Translations under genes and position numbers: made by a program | Notes under the pieces: model-generated | Databases searched by the model: none | Seen by the model: the letters and a program-made list of their open reading frames with translations, nothing else | Told to the model about the DNA's origin: nothing | Part shown: positions 30,790-39,209 of the stretch, one piece after another | How positions within the stretch are numbered: position 1 is the first letter of the stretch | Layout: every line of letters starts with the position of its first letter | IMG/VR virus record: IMGVR_UViG_3300010885_012601 | Coordinates: 1-50,511 of that record | DNA from: a virus | DNA: 50,511 nucleotides | Direction: 5' to 3' (one strand)

Positions 30790-30827
30790 GGTATATTACT
30801 TAGTGTTTTGATCATAGGGGTGTCCGG

Positions 30828-30834
30828 CTAAATA
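30828..30834 (+). promoter_or_regulatory. Late-type box CTAAATA, 5 nt before ATG
   Basis: CTAAATA, then AACGT, then ATG at 30840. It does not overlap any stop codon. No ribosome site. The gene it drives is a structural-type gene inside an otherwise early region. Confidence 0.6.
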
Positions 30835-30839
30835 AACGT

Positions 30840-31652
30840 ATGGCAAATTTAAATACATCCATTCCAACAGCTTCTCTGAATTATTCCGGCGCTGGCACTG
30901 GCCCAAGTGCTACAAGACATGCACCAAGCTACACCGACCAACGCATTGTTTGGTTTAAAGGGGTTGACAACCTATTAGATTTAACTATTTCCGGAGGCGA
31001 TCGACGCCCGGTGAGCTTATTGCGTAGGGAAGTAACAATTACATTTTGGGATAGATCGTCAGGTACAACAATTTTCCGTCGTCGTGCAATGCCAACCGTT
31101 GCCGAAAATGGGCAAGCCAGATTAACAGTATATGCCAGAGATTTAATGATGCTAAGTTCGGGAATATACACTCTTAGTGCAACATTTGTTGATGGAAACG
31201 GATTAGAAACTGCTTTAACATGGAATCGCGCACAACAGGCTGGATTTGATGTAGAAGTAAAAGATGAAGTTATTCCAACTTCTAGAAGTACTCAGATCAT
31301 AACAAACTTCACTGAAGTTAGCACAGAAAATACCAATAGCCTTTTAGTATCAAGTGCAGTCAATGGACCTTTATTTTATCGTAAAGACACGGCGCTATTT
31401 ACAGTTGGTGTGTATGCTAGCAATTGGACAGGGACACTGATTGTACAAGGTACTTTTGATGAAGTAGTAACCGGGTTAACATTATGGGCAGACTTGAAGC
31501 CACAAGATACCAGCTCTGTATCGTTGACGCTTAATGGGTTTACTGGCATTGACCCATATAATTATTATGCCAGTATTCGATGGCTACGAGTTATTAAAAT
31601 TAACTCACGAAGTAACGCAGGAACACTTGACAAGATCTTAATAAGAGTGTAA
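30840..31652 (+). CDS. Virion structural-type protein, 270 aa
   Basis: A beta-rich protein with Ser/Thr/Gly-rich N-terminus (TSIPTASLNYSGAGTG) and a series of strands in an immunoglobulin-like style (REVTITFWDRSSGTTIFRR, GIYTLSATFVDGNG, VSLTLNGFTGIDPYNYYASIRW), with no enzyme motif. Its own late-type leaderless promoter, in the middle of replication genes, supports a virion role. I recall similar structural proteins in marine T4-like phages, probably baseplate or head decoration. Exact identity unknown. The following primase promoter lies in its last codons. Confidence 0.6.
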   Translation: MANLNTSIPTASLNYSGAGTGPSATRHAPSYTDQRIVWFKGVDNLLDLTISGGDRRPVSLLRREVTITFWDRSSGTTIFRRRAMPTVAENGQARLTVYARDLMMLSSGIYTLSATFVDGNGLETALTWNRAQQAGFDVEVKDEVIPTSRSTQIITNFTEVSTENTNSLLVSSAVNGPLFYRKDTALFTVGVYASNWTGTLIVQGTFDEVVTGLTLWADLKPQDTSSVSLTLNGFTGIDPYNYYASIRWLRVIKINSRSNAGTLDKILIRV

Positions 31653-31655
31653 TAT
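31627..31655 (+). promoter_or_regulatory. Sigma70 promoter for primase-helicase operon
   Basis: TTGACA (31627-31632), 17-nt spacer, TAATAT (31650-31655). The -35 box lies in the end of the structural gene and the -10 overlaps its stop. A palindrome (AGTGTA...TACACT, 31645-31661) covers the -10 region and could be an operator. The ATG is 11 nt past the -10 box. Confidence 0.75.
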
Positions 31656-31666
31656 ATACACTCAAC

Positions 31667-32635
31667 ATGAGTCTTATTGAATCCACTATTCGGGCACATC
31701 TGCCCATCGTAAAGTCAACAACTAACGGTTGGATGACTGTGAATTGCCCTATGTGTGTACAGAACGGGCAAGCCCGTCCTGATACCCGACACCGTGGCGG
31801 CTTTAGATTTGATAGTGGCAAGGTGGCATATCAATGTTTTAATTGCCACATGATAACCGGATGGCACCCTGGCAGTAGATTGGGATTTAAACTAACCAAA
31901 TTAATGCGGGCATTTGGCATTGACGATGGTGAGATACAACGATTAAAAATTCAACTGTGGGACCAAGTAGTTGAGGATGACACATTTGTTGAAGAGCCAT
32001 TTAAAAAACCAAACTGGGGAGAAATTGAGTTTCCGTGGGAGATACAAGACATAACACTAGCGGCAGCAGAGTATTTGGACAGTCGCGGAGTATTAGAATT
32101 AACTGATTGGTTTACTAGTACAAGTAGCATACAAGGAATGAACAATCGTGTTATACTTCCATATGTAAGCGATGGAAAGATTGTTGGTTATTCTGCCAGG
32201 TGGATTGGTGATGTGCCTGACAAGAAAACTGCAAAAATGATTGCAAGTAGACCATCAAACTTTGTTTTTAATCTTGATCATCAAAATACATCTCGCAAGT
32301 ATACATTAGTAGTCGAAGGCGAATACGATGCACTAACATTAGATGCAGTGGCCATAATGACTAATAATATTAGTCCAGAACAGGCCAAAATCATTGAAGA
32401 TATTGATAATGACCCAGTTATACTACCTGACCGAGATCGCGCAGGGCTACAATTAGCATTACAAGCGGCCGAATTGGGATGGTCGGTAAGTTTTCCAGAC
32501 TGGCCAGATGGAATTAAAGATGCCAATCAGGCTGCTCAAGAATTTGGCAGAGTGGCCACATTACAAAGTGTGTTAACGGCAATAGAGCACTCACCATTGA
32601 AGATTAAATTATTAGCAAGGCGGTGGTGTGTATAA
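31667..32635 (+). CDS. gp61: DNA primase, T4 gp61-like (DnaG-type)
   Basis: A 322-residue primase (T4 gp61 342). The N-terminal zinc-ribbon has C27-P-M-C30 and C57-F-N-C60. The TOPRIM catalytic core has YTLVVEGEYDAL (about 213-224, with the metal-binding Glu) and VILPDRDRAG (DxD region). GYSARWIGD fits the RNAP-like domain. It makes RNA primers on the lagging strand with the gp41 helicase, whose gene lies one small gene downstream in the same unit. Start at 31667 is 11 nt after the -10 box, so the leader is very short. Confidence 0.92.
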   Translation: MSLIESTIRAHLPIVKSTTNGWMTVNCPMCVQNGQARPDTRHRGGFRFDSGKVAYQCFNCHMITGWHPGSRLGFKLTKLMRAFGIDDGEIQRLKIQLWDQVVEDDTFVEEPFKKPNWGEIEFPWEIQDITLAAAEYLDSRGVLELTDWFTSTSSIQGMNNRVILPYVSDGKIVGYSARWIGDVPDKKTAKMIASRPSNFVFNLDHQNTSRKYTLVVEGEYDALTLDAVAIMTNNISPEQAKIIEDIDNDPVILPDRDRAGLQLALQAAELGWSVSFPDWPDGIKDANQAAQEFGRVATLQSVLTAIEHSPLKIKLLARRWCV

Positions 32636-32825
32636 AATTAAACTTGATTGGAAACTTGGCCAAGATACTGACGAATGGTGGAACCATGTATGTGCATGGG
32701 CAATTGAAGAATTTGGATTACCAGGTGACACGTACAAAACAGAACTAACAGAAGATTATATGATTTTTAATTTCAACAAAAAAGAAAATGCCGCACTAAT
32801 GGCCTTACGATGGGGGAATAACTAA
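32628..32825 (+). CDS. Small conserved-type protein between primase and helicase, 65 aa
   Basis: GTG start overlapping the primase end by 8 nt, and a TAATG overlap with gp41, so all three are coupled. The protein has WWNHVCAWAIEEFGLPGDTY and a C-terminal strand and helix (DYMIFNFNKKENAALMALRW). I recall homologues in cyanophages in the same place between primase and helicase. The function is unknown, but the fixed place suggests a primosome accessory. Confidence 0.65.
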   Translation: MYKIKLDWKLGQDTDEWWNHVCAWAIEEFGLPGDTYKTELTEDYMIFNFNKKENAALMALRWGNN

Positions 32826-34294
32826 TGGCAAATGATATAAAAGAATATGGCTATGAATTACAAAAACTATTTTTGGACTTCTTGGTCAGTAATAGAGACC
32901 TGGCTGCCAGATGCCAAAACGTATTAGATCCAGAACATTTTGATCGTAGGTTGCGTGCCGCGGCTGAATTTATTAAGACGTATGTAAGTGAACATGGCAA
33001 CATTCCAGATATTACACAAGTCAAAGCAACAACAAACACAGATCTTTCAAACCTAGAAACTCAGGCAATTGAACACAGCTCATGGTTCTTAACTGAGTTT
33101 GAAGGCTTTGCAAGACACAAGGCGTTAGAAAAAGCAATCTTACAAAGTGCAGATCTGCTAGATAAGAGTCAGTACGGATCAGTTGAAAAGCTTATTAAAG
33201 AAGCAGTACAAGTTGGGTTGCCAAAGACATTTGGTACAGATTACTTTGCAGATCCAAAGGCAAGATTAGAAGCACTCAAAGACAACAACGGACAATTGAC
33301 TACAGGTTGGAAGACACTTGATGACAAACTATACGGTGGGTTTAATAGAGGTGAGTTGAATATCTTTGCAGGTGCATCTGGTGCAGGTAAGAGTTTGTTC
33401 TTACAGAACTTGGGCTTGAATTGGGCAATGGCAGGACTGAATACTGTTTACTTTTCGTTAGAACTTTCAGAGGGGTTGTGCAGTATGCGTATGGATGCTA
33501 TGCTAACAGACACACCAACTCGTGAAGTATTTAAAAGATTAGATGATGTTGATCTTAAGGTTCGCATGAACGGAAAGAAGGCTGGCATATTACAAATTGT
33601 GCAGTTAACAAACGGTATTACTGCCAATGATATTTTAGCATGGGTACGAGAATTTCAAACTCAACGCAAGATTAAGGTAGATGCCATCTTGGTTGATTAC
33701 TTGGACCTAATGATGCCAGCAAGTCAAAAAATTAGCGTGAGTGACATGTTTGTCAAAGACAAGCTGGTAGCAGAAGAATTACGTAATCTTGTGGTCACAG
33801 AACAATTACTATTAGCAACAGCATCTCAGTTAAATCGTAGTGCAGTTGAAAGTGTTGAATTTGATCATTCAATGATTGCTGGTGGTTTAAGTAAAATCCA
33901 AACAGCTGACAACGTTTTTGGTATCTACAGTACTCCTGCAATGCGAGAGCGGGGAATGGTTCAGCTTCAGTTTATGAAAACACGTAGTTCAAGTGCAGTT
34001 GGGCAAAAGATTGATTTGAGTTTTAATCCTGATACTTTGCGTATCAGCGATTCTACAGAAGACACTGCCCCAAGCACCTACAGCGCCGCATCTACATACA
34101 ATAAAATCCAAAGAAAAACCAATGTTGGAACCACTGTCAATACTGCATCCACATCATGGGAAAAACCAACTGGTACTCATGCATGGGATAAACCCATGGT
34201 AACATCAGAAACAACAGCCAAATCTATGCCTGTTTCAACAGGTGTGTCAGACGCAAGGAAGCAATTAACAGCAATTGTAACTCGTGAAATCTAA
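32825..34294 (+). CDS. gp41: Replicative DNA helicase, T4 gp41-like (DnaB family)
   Basis: A 489-residue DnaB-type hexameric helicase (T4 gp41 475). The N-terminal domain (1-~150) is helical. The RecA-like domain has GASGAGKS (183-190) as Walker A, the catalytic ELSE...MRMDAM motif, VDAILVDYLDLMMP as Walker B, and SQLNRSAVESVEFDHSMIAGGLSKIQTADNVF, cited as SQLNRSA and GGLSKIQTADNV, for the sensor/arginine-finger region. The C-terminal ~80 residues are Ser/Thr-rich and probably flexible. It unwinds the fork ahead of the polymerase and binds primase. No helicase loader (gp59) is recognised in the window. Confidence 0.93.
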   Translation: MANDIKEYGYELQKLFLDFLVSNRDLAARCQNVLDPEHFDRRLRAAAEFIKTYVSEHGNIPDITQVKATTNTDLSNLETQAIEHSSWFLTEFEGFARHKALEKAILQSADLLDKSQYGSVEKLIKEAVQVGLPKTFGTDYFADPKARLEALKDNNGQLTTGWKTLDDKLYGGFNRGELNIFAGASGAGKSLFLQNLGLNWAMAGLNTVYFSLELSEGLCSMRMDAMLTDTPTREVFKRLDDVDLKVRMNGKKAGILQIVQLTNGITANDILAWVREFQTQRKIKVDAILVDYLDLMMPASQKISVSDMFVKDKLVAEELRNLVVTEQLLLATASQLNRSAVESVEFDHSMIAGGLSKIQTADNVFGIYSTPAMRERGMVQLQFMKTRSSSAVGQKIDLSFNPDTLRISDSTEDTAPSTYSAASTYNKIQRKTNVGTTVNTASTSWEKPTGTHAWDKPMVTSETTAKSMPVSTGVSDARKQLTAIVTREI

Positions 34295-34304
34295 ATTTAA
34301 TTGG

Positions 34305-34311
34305 ATAAATA
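34305..34311 (+). promoter_or_regulatory. Late-type box ATAAATA, 7 nt before ATG
   Basis: ATAAATA, then ACTTACT, then ATG at 34319. A very similar arrangement (ATAAGTA, ACGTACT, ATG) precedes the baseplate-type gene at 46123. The leader would be at most a few bases. Confidence 0.6.
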
Positions 34312-34318
34312 ACTTACT

Positions 34319-34570
34319 ATGCGTAAACAGACACGAAGTATTTTAGACGAAATTACCGGCTTGGTACCGAAGCAAGATAAACACCTATTGGTTGAAGGGC
34401 TAGCAACTCAGGCTATTGCACGAGTTATTAACTTAATGGAAGTTATACAACAAAACTATCCTCCTCATCAAGCAGAAGAGCTAGTTCGTCGATTGCAATT
34501 GGCCATTAAAAATGGTGATACTGCTAAGTTTACTCGCGGAGTAAGAGCTATAAAGGAAAGCGAGCAGTGA
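34319..34570 (+). CDS. Small helical protein, 83 aa
   Basis: A helical 83-residue protein (EGLATQAIARVINLMEVIQQNY, in parts LATQAIARVINLMEVIQ; then AEELVRRLQLAIKNGDTAKF). No domain known. First gene of a late unit with at least three more coupled genes (ATGA/GTGA overlaps). Could be a head-core or assembly part; unproved. Confidence 0.65.
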   Translation: MRKQTRSILDEITGLVPKQDKHLLVEGLATQAIARVINLMEVIQQNYPPHQAEELVRRLQLAIKNGDTAKFTRGVRAIKESEQ

Positions 34571-35772
34571 AAATTAAAGAACTACAAAAAGTAAGCCTAG
34601 AAGAAGGGTTCATTGACAATTTAATTGCCAAAGTCAAAAACATGGCTGGCGAAGATGGTCCAACTGGTGTAGTTAGGGCATTAATGGGTAACAACGCCGC
34701 TTTGAATAAATTTGCAGATACCATTGCAAATACAGCTACTCCTAAAATTACTCAGAGACTTGGTAATCAACTTAATGCTATAAAAAATGCCTCAACTCCA
34801 GTTCCATTGAGTATGATTTACAAGCAAGTAATGCAGGTAGGTATACAGCTTGCGGCCAAAGACAACAATGAAGTAACTGCAACTGAAATACAAGGCACTA
34901 TTAGAGCAAATAAAGATGCTGTATTAAAAATGTTGCTTAATGGCTCGGTTGCAGACGATAATAGAGTTCGAGATATATTCCAAGCTATCCTGACTAACTC
35001 TGCTACAATTGATGGCGACTTTGATGTTACTATTAAAACAGTCAGTTTAATTGTTGCTGGTACTATTATTTTTATTCAAACAGAAAAAGAAGATTCAGAT
35101 TCTGAAACATCATTGGATGCTGGGTTAAAAACTAAATTTGAGCAAGAAGGCGAGCAGTTTAATAAAGAAGTACTAGATCCAACTACTGGTATCTTTAAAA
35201 CATTGAACCCAAATGAAAAATTTAAAGACAATATGGAAACTGTGATAGTTCAGCTGGTCAAGACAATTCAAGACAAATACTTGCCAATGCCAACTGATAA
35301 GTTAACATCATTGACAACAGCCGTCCCGCCATTGTTTAGTCCAGTGCAATTAAAGACACTGATTGCATCACATGACAATGCCTTGGATGCAACTGCAATT
35401 GCAACAGCACAAGATAAAATTACAGCATTGCTACAGGCTCAGTTTACTACATGGCTAGCACTGGCAGCTAAAGAATCAACAAATGGGCGTAAAGCAGACC
35501 ATTCTTTTGATCTTTATAGAGAATGGGCAAAGAGTGCATTAGGCCTTATTGATAATATGAATATCAGCGGTACACAGTCATCGGCACCAGGAACAAAGCC
35601 AAGTGATCCAGCAGTTGAAGATGCCTTTGAAAAAGCACACGACGCAGGAGAAGCCGCTCGCCGACGAGTAGTTCCAAACACAGGTGAGAGCAACGAGGAC
35701 TTTATCAACAGAGCCAATGCTGAATATGAACAGGCAAGAGTTGATTATCTAAAGGCGCACACACCACCATGA
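34567..35772 (+). CDS. Hypothetical late protein, 401 aa
   Basis: GTG start overlapping the previous stop (GTGA) with AAGG upstream. The protein is Ala/Thr/Asp-rich and largely helical, with one hydrophobic stretch (VSLIVAGTIIFIQT, about residues 158-171) that may be a buried or membrane helix, and a charged C-terminal part (EAARRRVVPN; EYEQARVDYLKAH). No family is recognised. It ends on the ATGA of the next gene. In a late operon of unknown proteins a virion or internal head role is possible. Confidence 0.65.
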   Translation: MKIKELQKVSLEEGFIDNLIAKVKNMAGEDGPTGVVRALMGNNAALNKFADTIANTATPKITQRLGNQLNAIKNASTPVPLSMIYKQVMQVGIQLAAKDNNEVTATEIQGTIRANKDAVLKMLLNGSVADDNRVRDIFQAILTNSATIDGDFDVTIKTVSLIVAGTIIFIQTEKEDSDSETSLDAGLKTKFEQEGEQFNKEVLDPTTGIFKTLNPNEKFKDNMETVIVQLVKTIQDKYLPMPTDKLTSLTTAVPPLFSPVQLKTLIASHDNALDATAIATAQDKITALLQAQFTTWLALAAKESTNGRKADHSFDLYREWAKSALGLIDNMNISGTQSSAPGTKPSDPAVEDAFEKAHDAGEAARRRVVPNTGESNEDFINRANAEYEQARVDYLKAHTPP

Positions 35773-36953
35773 AGATTTTTGAAATAGCAACACCTAAGAA
35801 AACAATGGTAGTTGAGGCCAAGTCTCGCATTGACCATCCTGAAGATATTATGTTTGATGAAAATGGTCTGGCTGGGGCACAACGTGCGCTTTCTGCAATT
35901 GTACATTCTGCAACTGATCATGCAGGTACAACTACAATAAAATGGGACGGAAGTCCGGCAGTGATATTTGGTTGGGTTGATAAACAGAATTTCATTGTTA
36001 CAGATAAAGCAGGTATAGGGGCCAAAAAGTATAATGGGCGCCCAACCAATGCTGAGGAAGTTACAGCAATGATCTTTAATAGAAAACCTGACCAACCAGG
36101 GCGTGATGTATATGCACAGCGATTTGGGCAAGTTTATGATTTATTAAAGCGAGCAACACCAAATAGTTTAGTTGGCCAGATGATCCAAGGTGATATGTTA
36201 TGGATGGATAATTCAGATATTTCAACCACTAATGATGTTGTTAATTTTAAAGCGAACAAAATTCCATACAGCGTTGACAGCGGCATTGACCTTGGCAAGA
36301 AGATTGCCAGAAGTAAAGCAGGAATTGTTGTACATAGTGTGTTTCCCACGGTTGACGAAGCAGCCAGTGCAGAAGGAGAACCAGTACCTACAACACCAGT
36401 TCAATTAGGTCTTAAAGATGTACCTGGCCTTGTAGTTGTAGGACCAGAAACAAAAATTGCCAGCGATGTGAAAATTAAATTACCCAAGGCTGAGATAGAA
36501 AAAGTCAAGGCTTTAATTTCAAGCCCTGCGGCACAACGTATCAATGACATGCTAGATCCGTTTACAATTGGAAATTTAAAAATCTCCAATTTTCCAGATA
36601 TTTTTAAAAGTTTCATTAATTACAAGGCCGGACAAGGTCAAGAAATTACAAACGGTAATGCCATTGCAAATGAATTCATTAATTGGGTAAAAGGCCCAAG
36701 CGGCTTAACAGCAAACAAACAAGAAAATGTGTTAAAACATATTAATGAGTTCAACGATGCATTCCACACAGCCTGGGACATTGTTGCAGGGATTACAATA
36801 GTTAAACATAAAATTAAAGACCAATTGGATAAGCTATCAGGCCAAAGTCAAGATTCAATTCGAACAGCACAAGGCCACGAGGGGTTTGTATCTGCTACAC
36901 CACACGGTAAAATTAAATATGTTAACCGTCCAGTGTTCATGAAAAAAGGTTAA
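35769..36953 (+). CDS. Nucleotidyltransferase/ligase-like protein (KWDG motif), 394 aa
   Basis: A 394-residue protein with several marks of the covalent nucleotidyltransferase (ligase/capping) superfamily in the right order: IKWDGSPAVIFG (K58-x-D60-G61, motif I), QGDMLW (~141-145, motif III-like), GIVVHSVF (~185-192, motif IIIa-like), HEGFVSA (E371-G372, motif IV) and KIKYVNR (K381/K383, motif V). An insertion of about 170 residues separates IIIa and IV. I recall such proteins as unnamed conserved genes in marine T4-like phages. It may adenylate RNA, DNA or protein. The late operon is an unusual place for a ligase. ATGA overlap with the preceding gene. Confidence 0.6.
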   Translation: MKIFEIATPKKTMVVEAKSRIDHPEDIMFDENGLAGAQRALSAIVHSATDHAGTTTIKWDGSPAVIFGWVDKQNFIVTDKAGIGAKKYNGRPTNAEEVTAMIFNRKPDQPGRDVYAQRFGQVYDLLKRATPNSLVGQMIQGDMLWMDNSDISTTNDVVNFKANKIPYSVDSGIDLGKKIARSKAGIVVHSVFPTVDEAASAEGEPVPTTPVQLGLKDVPGLVVVGPETKIASDVKIKLPKAEIEKVKALISSPAAQRINDMLDPFTIGNLKISNFPDIFKSFINYKAGQGQEITNGNAIANEFINWVKGPSGLTANKQENVLKHINEFNDAFHTAWDIVAGITIVKHKIKDQLDKLSGQSQDSIRTAQGHEGFVSATPHGKIKYVNRPVFMKKG

Positions 36954-36955
36954 AC

Positions 36956-37705
36956 ATGGAAGATTTTAGTTTTATCAAAGAAAACTGCAATGAAAGCAAG
37001 ATGTTCCGCAATAATAGTTTAAGTCAACTTACATTGCGCGATGCGGCTGACAGTGTTTTTTTAAATTTATTAACATTATACTTGTTAAGTAAAGAATTTG
37101 AAACACGACCATTTGCACAAGATTATGCAACTAGAACGATTGGGTTTGGAAATTTTACAAGGCCTCGGGTAAGCGGAACTGACCTTTATCAAGGTTTGCA
37201 CATTATCACAAACCCCGGAAGCAACACCGCACAGATGCTAAAAGCAACAGAACAAAATTCAGTTTTGTCATCCCAGCTTCATACAAATGTTAAAATGGTA
37301 AAAGATTTTCTTCATGGTATATCATATGGCAACATTGATAGAACTACTGCAATTAGATTAATGTATAGGATAGAAGGACAAATGGGAGTTGATGTTAGTA
37401 ATTACAAAAGCCTGCGCCGATTAATTACAGATTGGGAAAACTTGTCATCGCACCAACGTCAGTTATGTGTAACTAGATTATTGCAATATTATAGAGTTCG
37501 TGGAAAACGAAGCGACTTATTACCAATGATTGAGAATCTTGCTAGAAACAAAAACTGGGAATTAGAAACATCACATAATGCTGAAGTGTCAGCATTTGGG
37601 GCTGGTGTAGTTTCTGGATCAAGAAGCAGTAACGGATTCTTGTCAAGTGTTGCCAAAGTGGGTGCCGCTGCCGCAATTGGATATGCAGTCGGTAGGCATA
37701 TTTAA
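36956..37705 (+). CDS. Hypothetical protein with hydrophobic C-terminus, 249 aa
   Basis: Starts 2 nt after the previous stop. Mostly helical, Arg-rich in the middle (RTTAIRLMYRIEGQMG, LVTRLLQYYRVRGKR-like segment read CVTRLLQYYRVRGKR). The last ~30 residues (VAKVGAAAAIGYAVGRHI) are glycine/alanine-rich and hydrophobic, which may be a membrane-interacting or packing helix. No family recognised. Part of the late operon with the KWDG protein. Possibly an internal virion protein. Confidence 0.65.
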   Translation: MEDFSFIKENCNESKMFRNNSLSQLTLRDAADSVFLNLLTLYLLSKEFETRPFAQDYATRTIGFGNFTRPRVSGTDLYQGLHIITNPGSNTAQMLKATEQNSVLSSQLHTNVKMVKDFLHGISYGNIDRTTAIRLMYRIEGQMGVDVSNYKSLRRLITDWENLSSHQRQLCVTRLLQYYRVRGKRSDLLPMIENLARNKNWELETSHNAEVSAFGAGVVSGSRSSNGFLSSVAKVGAAAAIGYAVGRHI

Positions 37706-37708
37706 TTT

Positions 37709-38128
37709 ATGTCAGAAAAAAAATCCTGGTCAGTTCCTGGGGCACATTTTGGATCCGATCCTGAATTCTTTACTGCTTGGACATTGTACGACATTGGACC
37801 ACTAAGCGAAGGCAGTAGAGAAAATCTTAATAATTTAATGCGAGTAATTAATAGCAGGGGACAACCATTGCTGGCTGGAATTGAGTGCATTGAGAATCAA
37901 GATATTGACAACAGTTTGTTTGGCGAAAATTTAAATGGTCTAAATCGAGTTTGGTGCTTCAAGTGGATTGCCAGTGCCATTGGTCAAATGTCTGAAGAAA
38001 CCCTTACATCCGAAGCCCATGGATTACAAATGGTTACTGGACTAAATGAAACGTTACCATTAAATGGTACCATTTTAACAAATGGACCAGACAAAAATAC
38101 GTTTTTTATCCGCCACGATTCTTTTTAA
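37709..38128 (+). CDS. Hypothetical protein, 139 aa
   Basis: An ORF starting 3 nt after the previous stop and closing the operon. The 139 residues are acidic, mixed alpha/beta, with FFTAWTLYDIGPLSEGSRENLNNL (in parts TAWTLYDIG, SEGSRENLNNLMRVI) and a C-terminal strand NTFFIRHDS. It looks like a compact globular protein without membrane segment or signal peptide. No family recognised. Confidence 0.6.
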   Translation: MSEKKSWSVPGAHFGSDPEFFTAWTLYDIGPLSEGSRENLNNLMRVINSRGQPLLAGIECIENQDIDNSLFGENLNGLNRVWCFKWIASAIGQMSEETLTSEAHGLQMVTGLNETLPLNGTILTNGPDKNTFFIRHDSF

Positions 38129-38133
38129 TTTAG

Positions 38134-38246
38134 CTAAATATAATTGAAACACAAACGTCACTTATAACTCACCTAGGCTCATTTTGTTAGATTTAACCAC
38201 AGTAAGCTAGAGCTTGGCTGTGATTTACCAATGATAGTAACCTGAA
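38134..38246 (+). promoter_or_regulatory. Late-type box CTAAATA and structured 100-nt leader
   Basis: CTAAATA (38134-38140) starts a 118-nt gap before the coiled-coil/TM gene. The gap also has a hairpin at 38198-38222 (CACAG/CTGTG, inner AAGCT/AGCTT). If the box is used the leader is about 100 nt, unlike the leaderless genes elsewhere, so the hairpin may delay or regulate translation of a possible lysis gene. Confidence 0.45.
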
Positions 38247-38540
38247 ATGAGCGACGTACCAATTACCGAAAACACAAGCCTTGAGATGCATGTTGAACTA
38301 TGTGCAGAGAGGTATAAACGATTAGAAGAAAAATTCGACCTAGTAGAGAGTAGAATTGACCACTTACATGTTGATTTCTCATCGTTTAAAGCAGAAAATC
38401 AAAAAAATCTGTCTGAAATTAAAACTATGTTAACCAATGCCAAAGATGAAAAATTTAAAATCATGGTTACATCAACAGCAACCGTTATTGTTGGACTGCT
38501 AGCTATGTTAGGATATGTTATTATTCATTTAACAAAATAA
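38247..38540 (+). CDS. Coiled-coil protein with C-terminal membrane anchor (holin/XhlA-like)
   Basis: A 97-residue protein. Residues ~10-65 are a charged coiled coil (ERYKRLEEKFDLVESRIDHL, in parts YKRLEEKFDLVESRI), and residues ~72-94 (VTSTATVIVGLLAMLGYVII) are one membrane helix with a short positive tail. This layout is that of XhlA/haemolysin-type holin accessory proteins and some spanins, which help lysis enzymes cross or attack the envelope. The late box upstream fits a lysis or tail role. No endolysin lies beside it, so the role is a guess. Confidence 0.6.
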   Translation: MSDVPITENTSLEMHVELCAERYKRLEEKFDLVESRIDHLHVDFSSFKAENQKNLSEIKTMLTNAKDEKFKIMVTSTATVIVGLLAMLGYVIIHLTK

Positions 38541-38567
38541 TTAAGAACAATAACACATCCTAAGGCA

Positions 38568-38574
38568 CTAAATA
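38568..38574 (+). promoter_or_regulatory. Late-type promoter (CTAAATA) before gene 38592
   Basis: CTAAATA lies 17 nt before the ATG at 38592 with CGGAG in between, so the transcript should keep a ribosome site. Confidence 0.6.
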
Positions 38575-38591
38575 ACATATCGGAGAACACT

Positions 38592-39209
38592 ATGAAATTT
38601 AACGACATTACAATTACAAAAACACCAGCACAAGCGGCCCGCCGCGCACTACGTAAAGAAAGCATCGTAGTAGAAAATATCAGTGGACGACGTCTACGTG
38701 AAGAATTAGCTAAAGTTAAAACTGAAATTGACACACTAGCAAGTCGAAGCGGCGTAAATTATGCTCGTGCTGTTTTACATAAAGAAATTTATGAAGAAAT
38801 GGCTCGTGTTAATCCTTTAACAGAAGCTGAAATTGAAGACGCAGATATTGAACAGGCTGAAGTTGTAATCGCCGCAAGAGGAATGAATAAGAAGTTCCAG
38901 GACATGATCGAAGATGTAGCAGATATGTTAGGAAGCGACATGATTGCATTAGTGGATCAAATTAAACAACGATTTGGCGATGGTGCAGGCGAGCAGTATG
39001 CTACCACAGTTAAAACAGCTCTCGAAGGTGCAATTGATACGTTGACACAAACTAAAGATTCTTTAGACAGTGCAATCAGTTCTTTACAGTCCGGTCAATC
39101 TGAAATCATGCCACCAGAAGGCGAAGAAAACAACGCTCCAATATTCCCAAGTAGCACAGGTCCTGAATCGGAGCCTACTGGCAGGGAGATTAAGAGTGAA
39201 GTTGAATGA
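38592..39209 (+). CDS. Prohead-core/structural-type protein, 205 aa
   Basis: A helical, acidic 205-residue protein with a late promoter and CGGAG ribosome site. The middle (EVVIAARGMNKKFQDMIEDVADMLGSDMIALVDQIKQRFG, in parts AARGMNKKFQDMIEDVADML and ALVDQIKQRFGDGAGEQY) and the following helix resemble, as I recall, cyanophage proteins annotated as prohead core or structural. The C-terminus is Pro/Glu/Ser-rich. It could be a scaffold or core part, but the usual neighbours gp20-gp23 are not in the window. Moderate support. Confidence 0.55.
   Translation: MKFNDITITKTPAQAARRALRKESIVVENISGRRLREELAKVKTEIDTLASRSGVNYARAVLHKEIYEEMARVNPLTEAEIEDADIEQAEVVIAARGMNKKFQDMIEDVADMLGSDMIALVDQIKQRFGDGAGEQYATTVKTALEGAIDTLTQTKDSLDSAISSLQSGQSEIMPPEGEENNAPIFPSSTGPESEPTGREIKSEVE

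Noticed and set aside
38129-38246. A tRNA gene in the structured gap
   Set aside because: No cloverleaf, T-loop GTTCGA-type sequence or acceptor stem pairing could be found; only a small hairpin.
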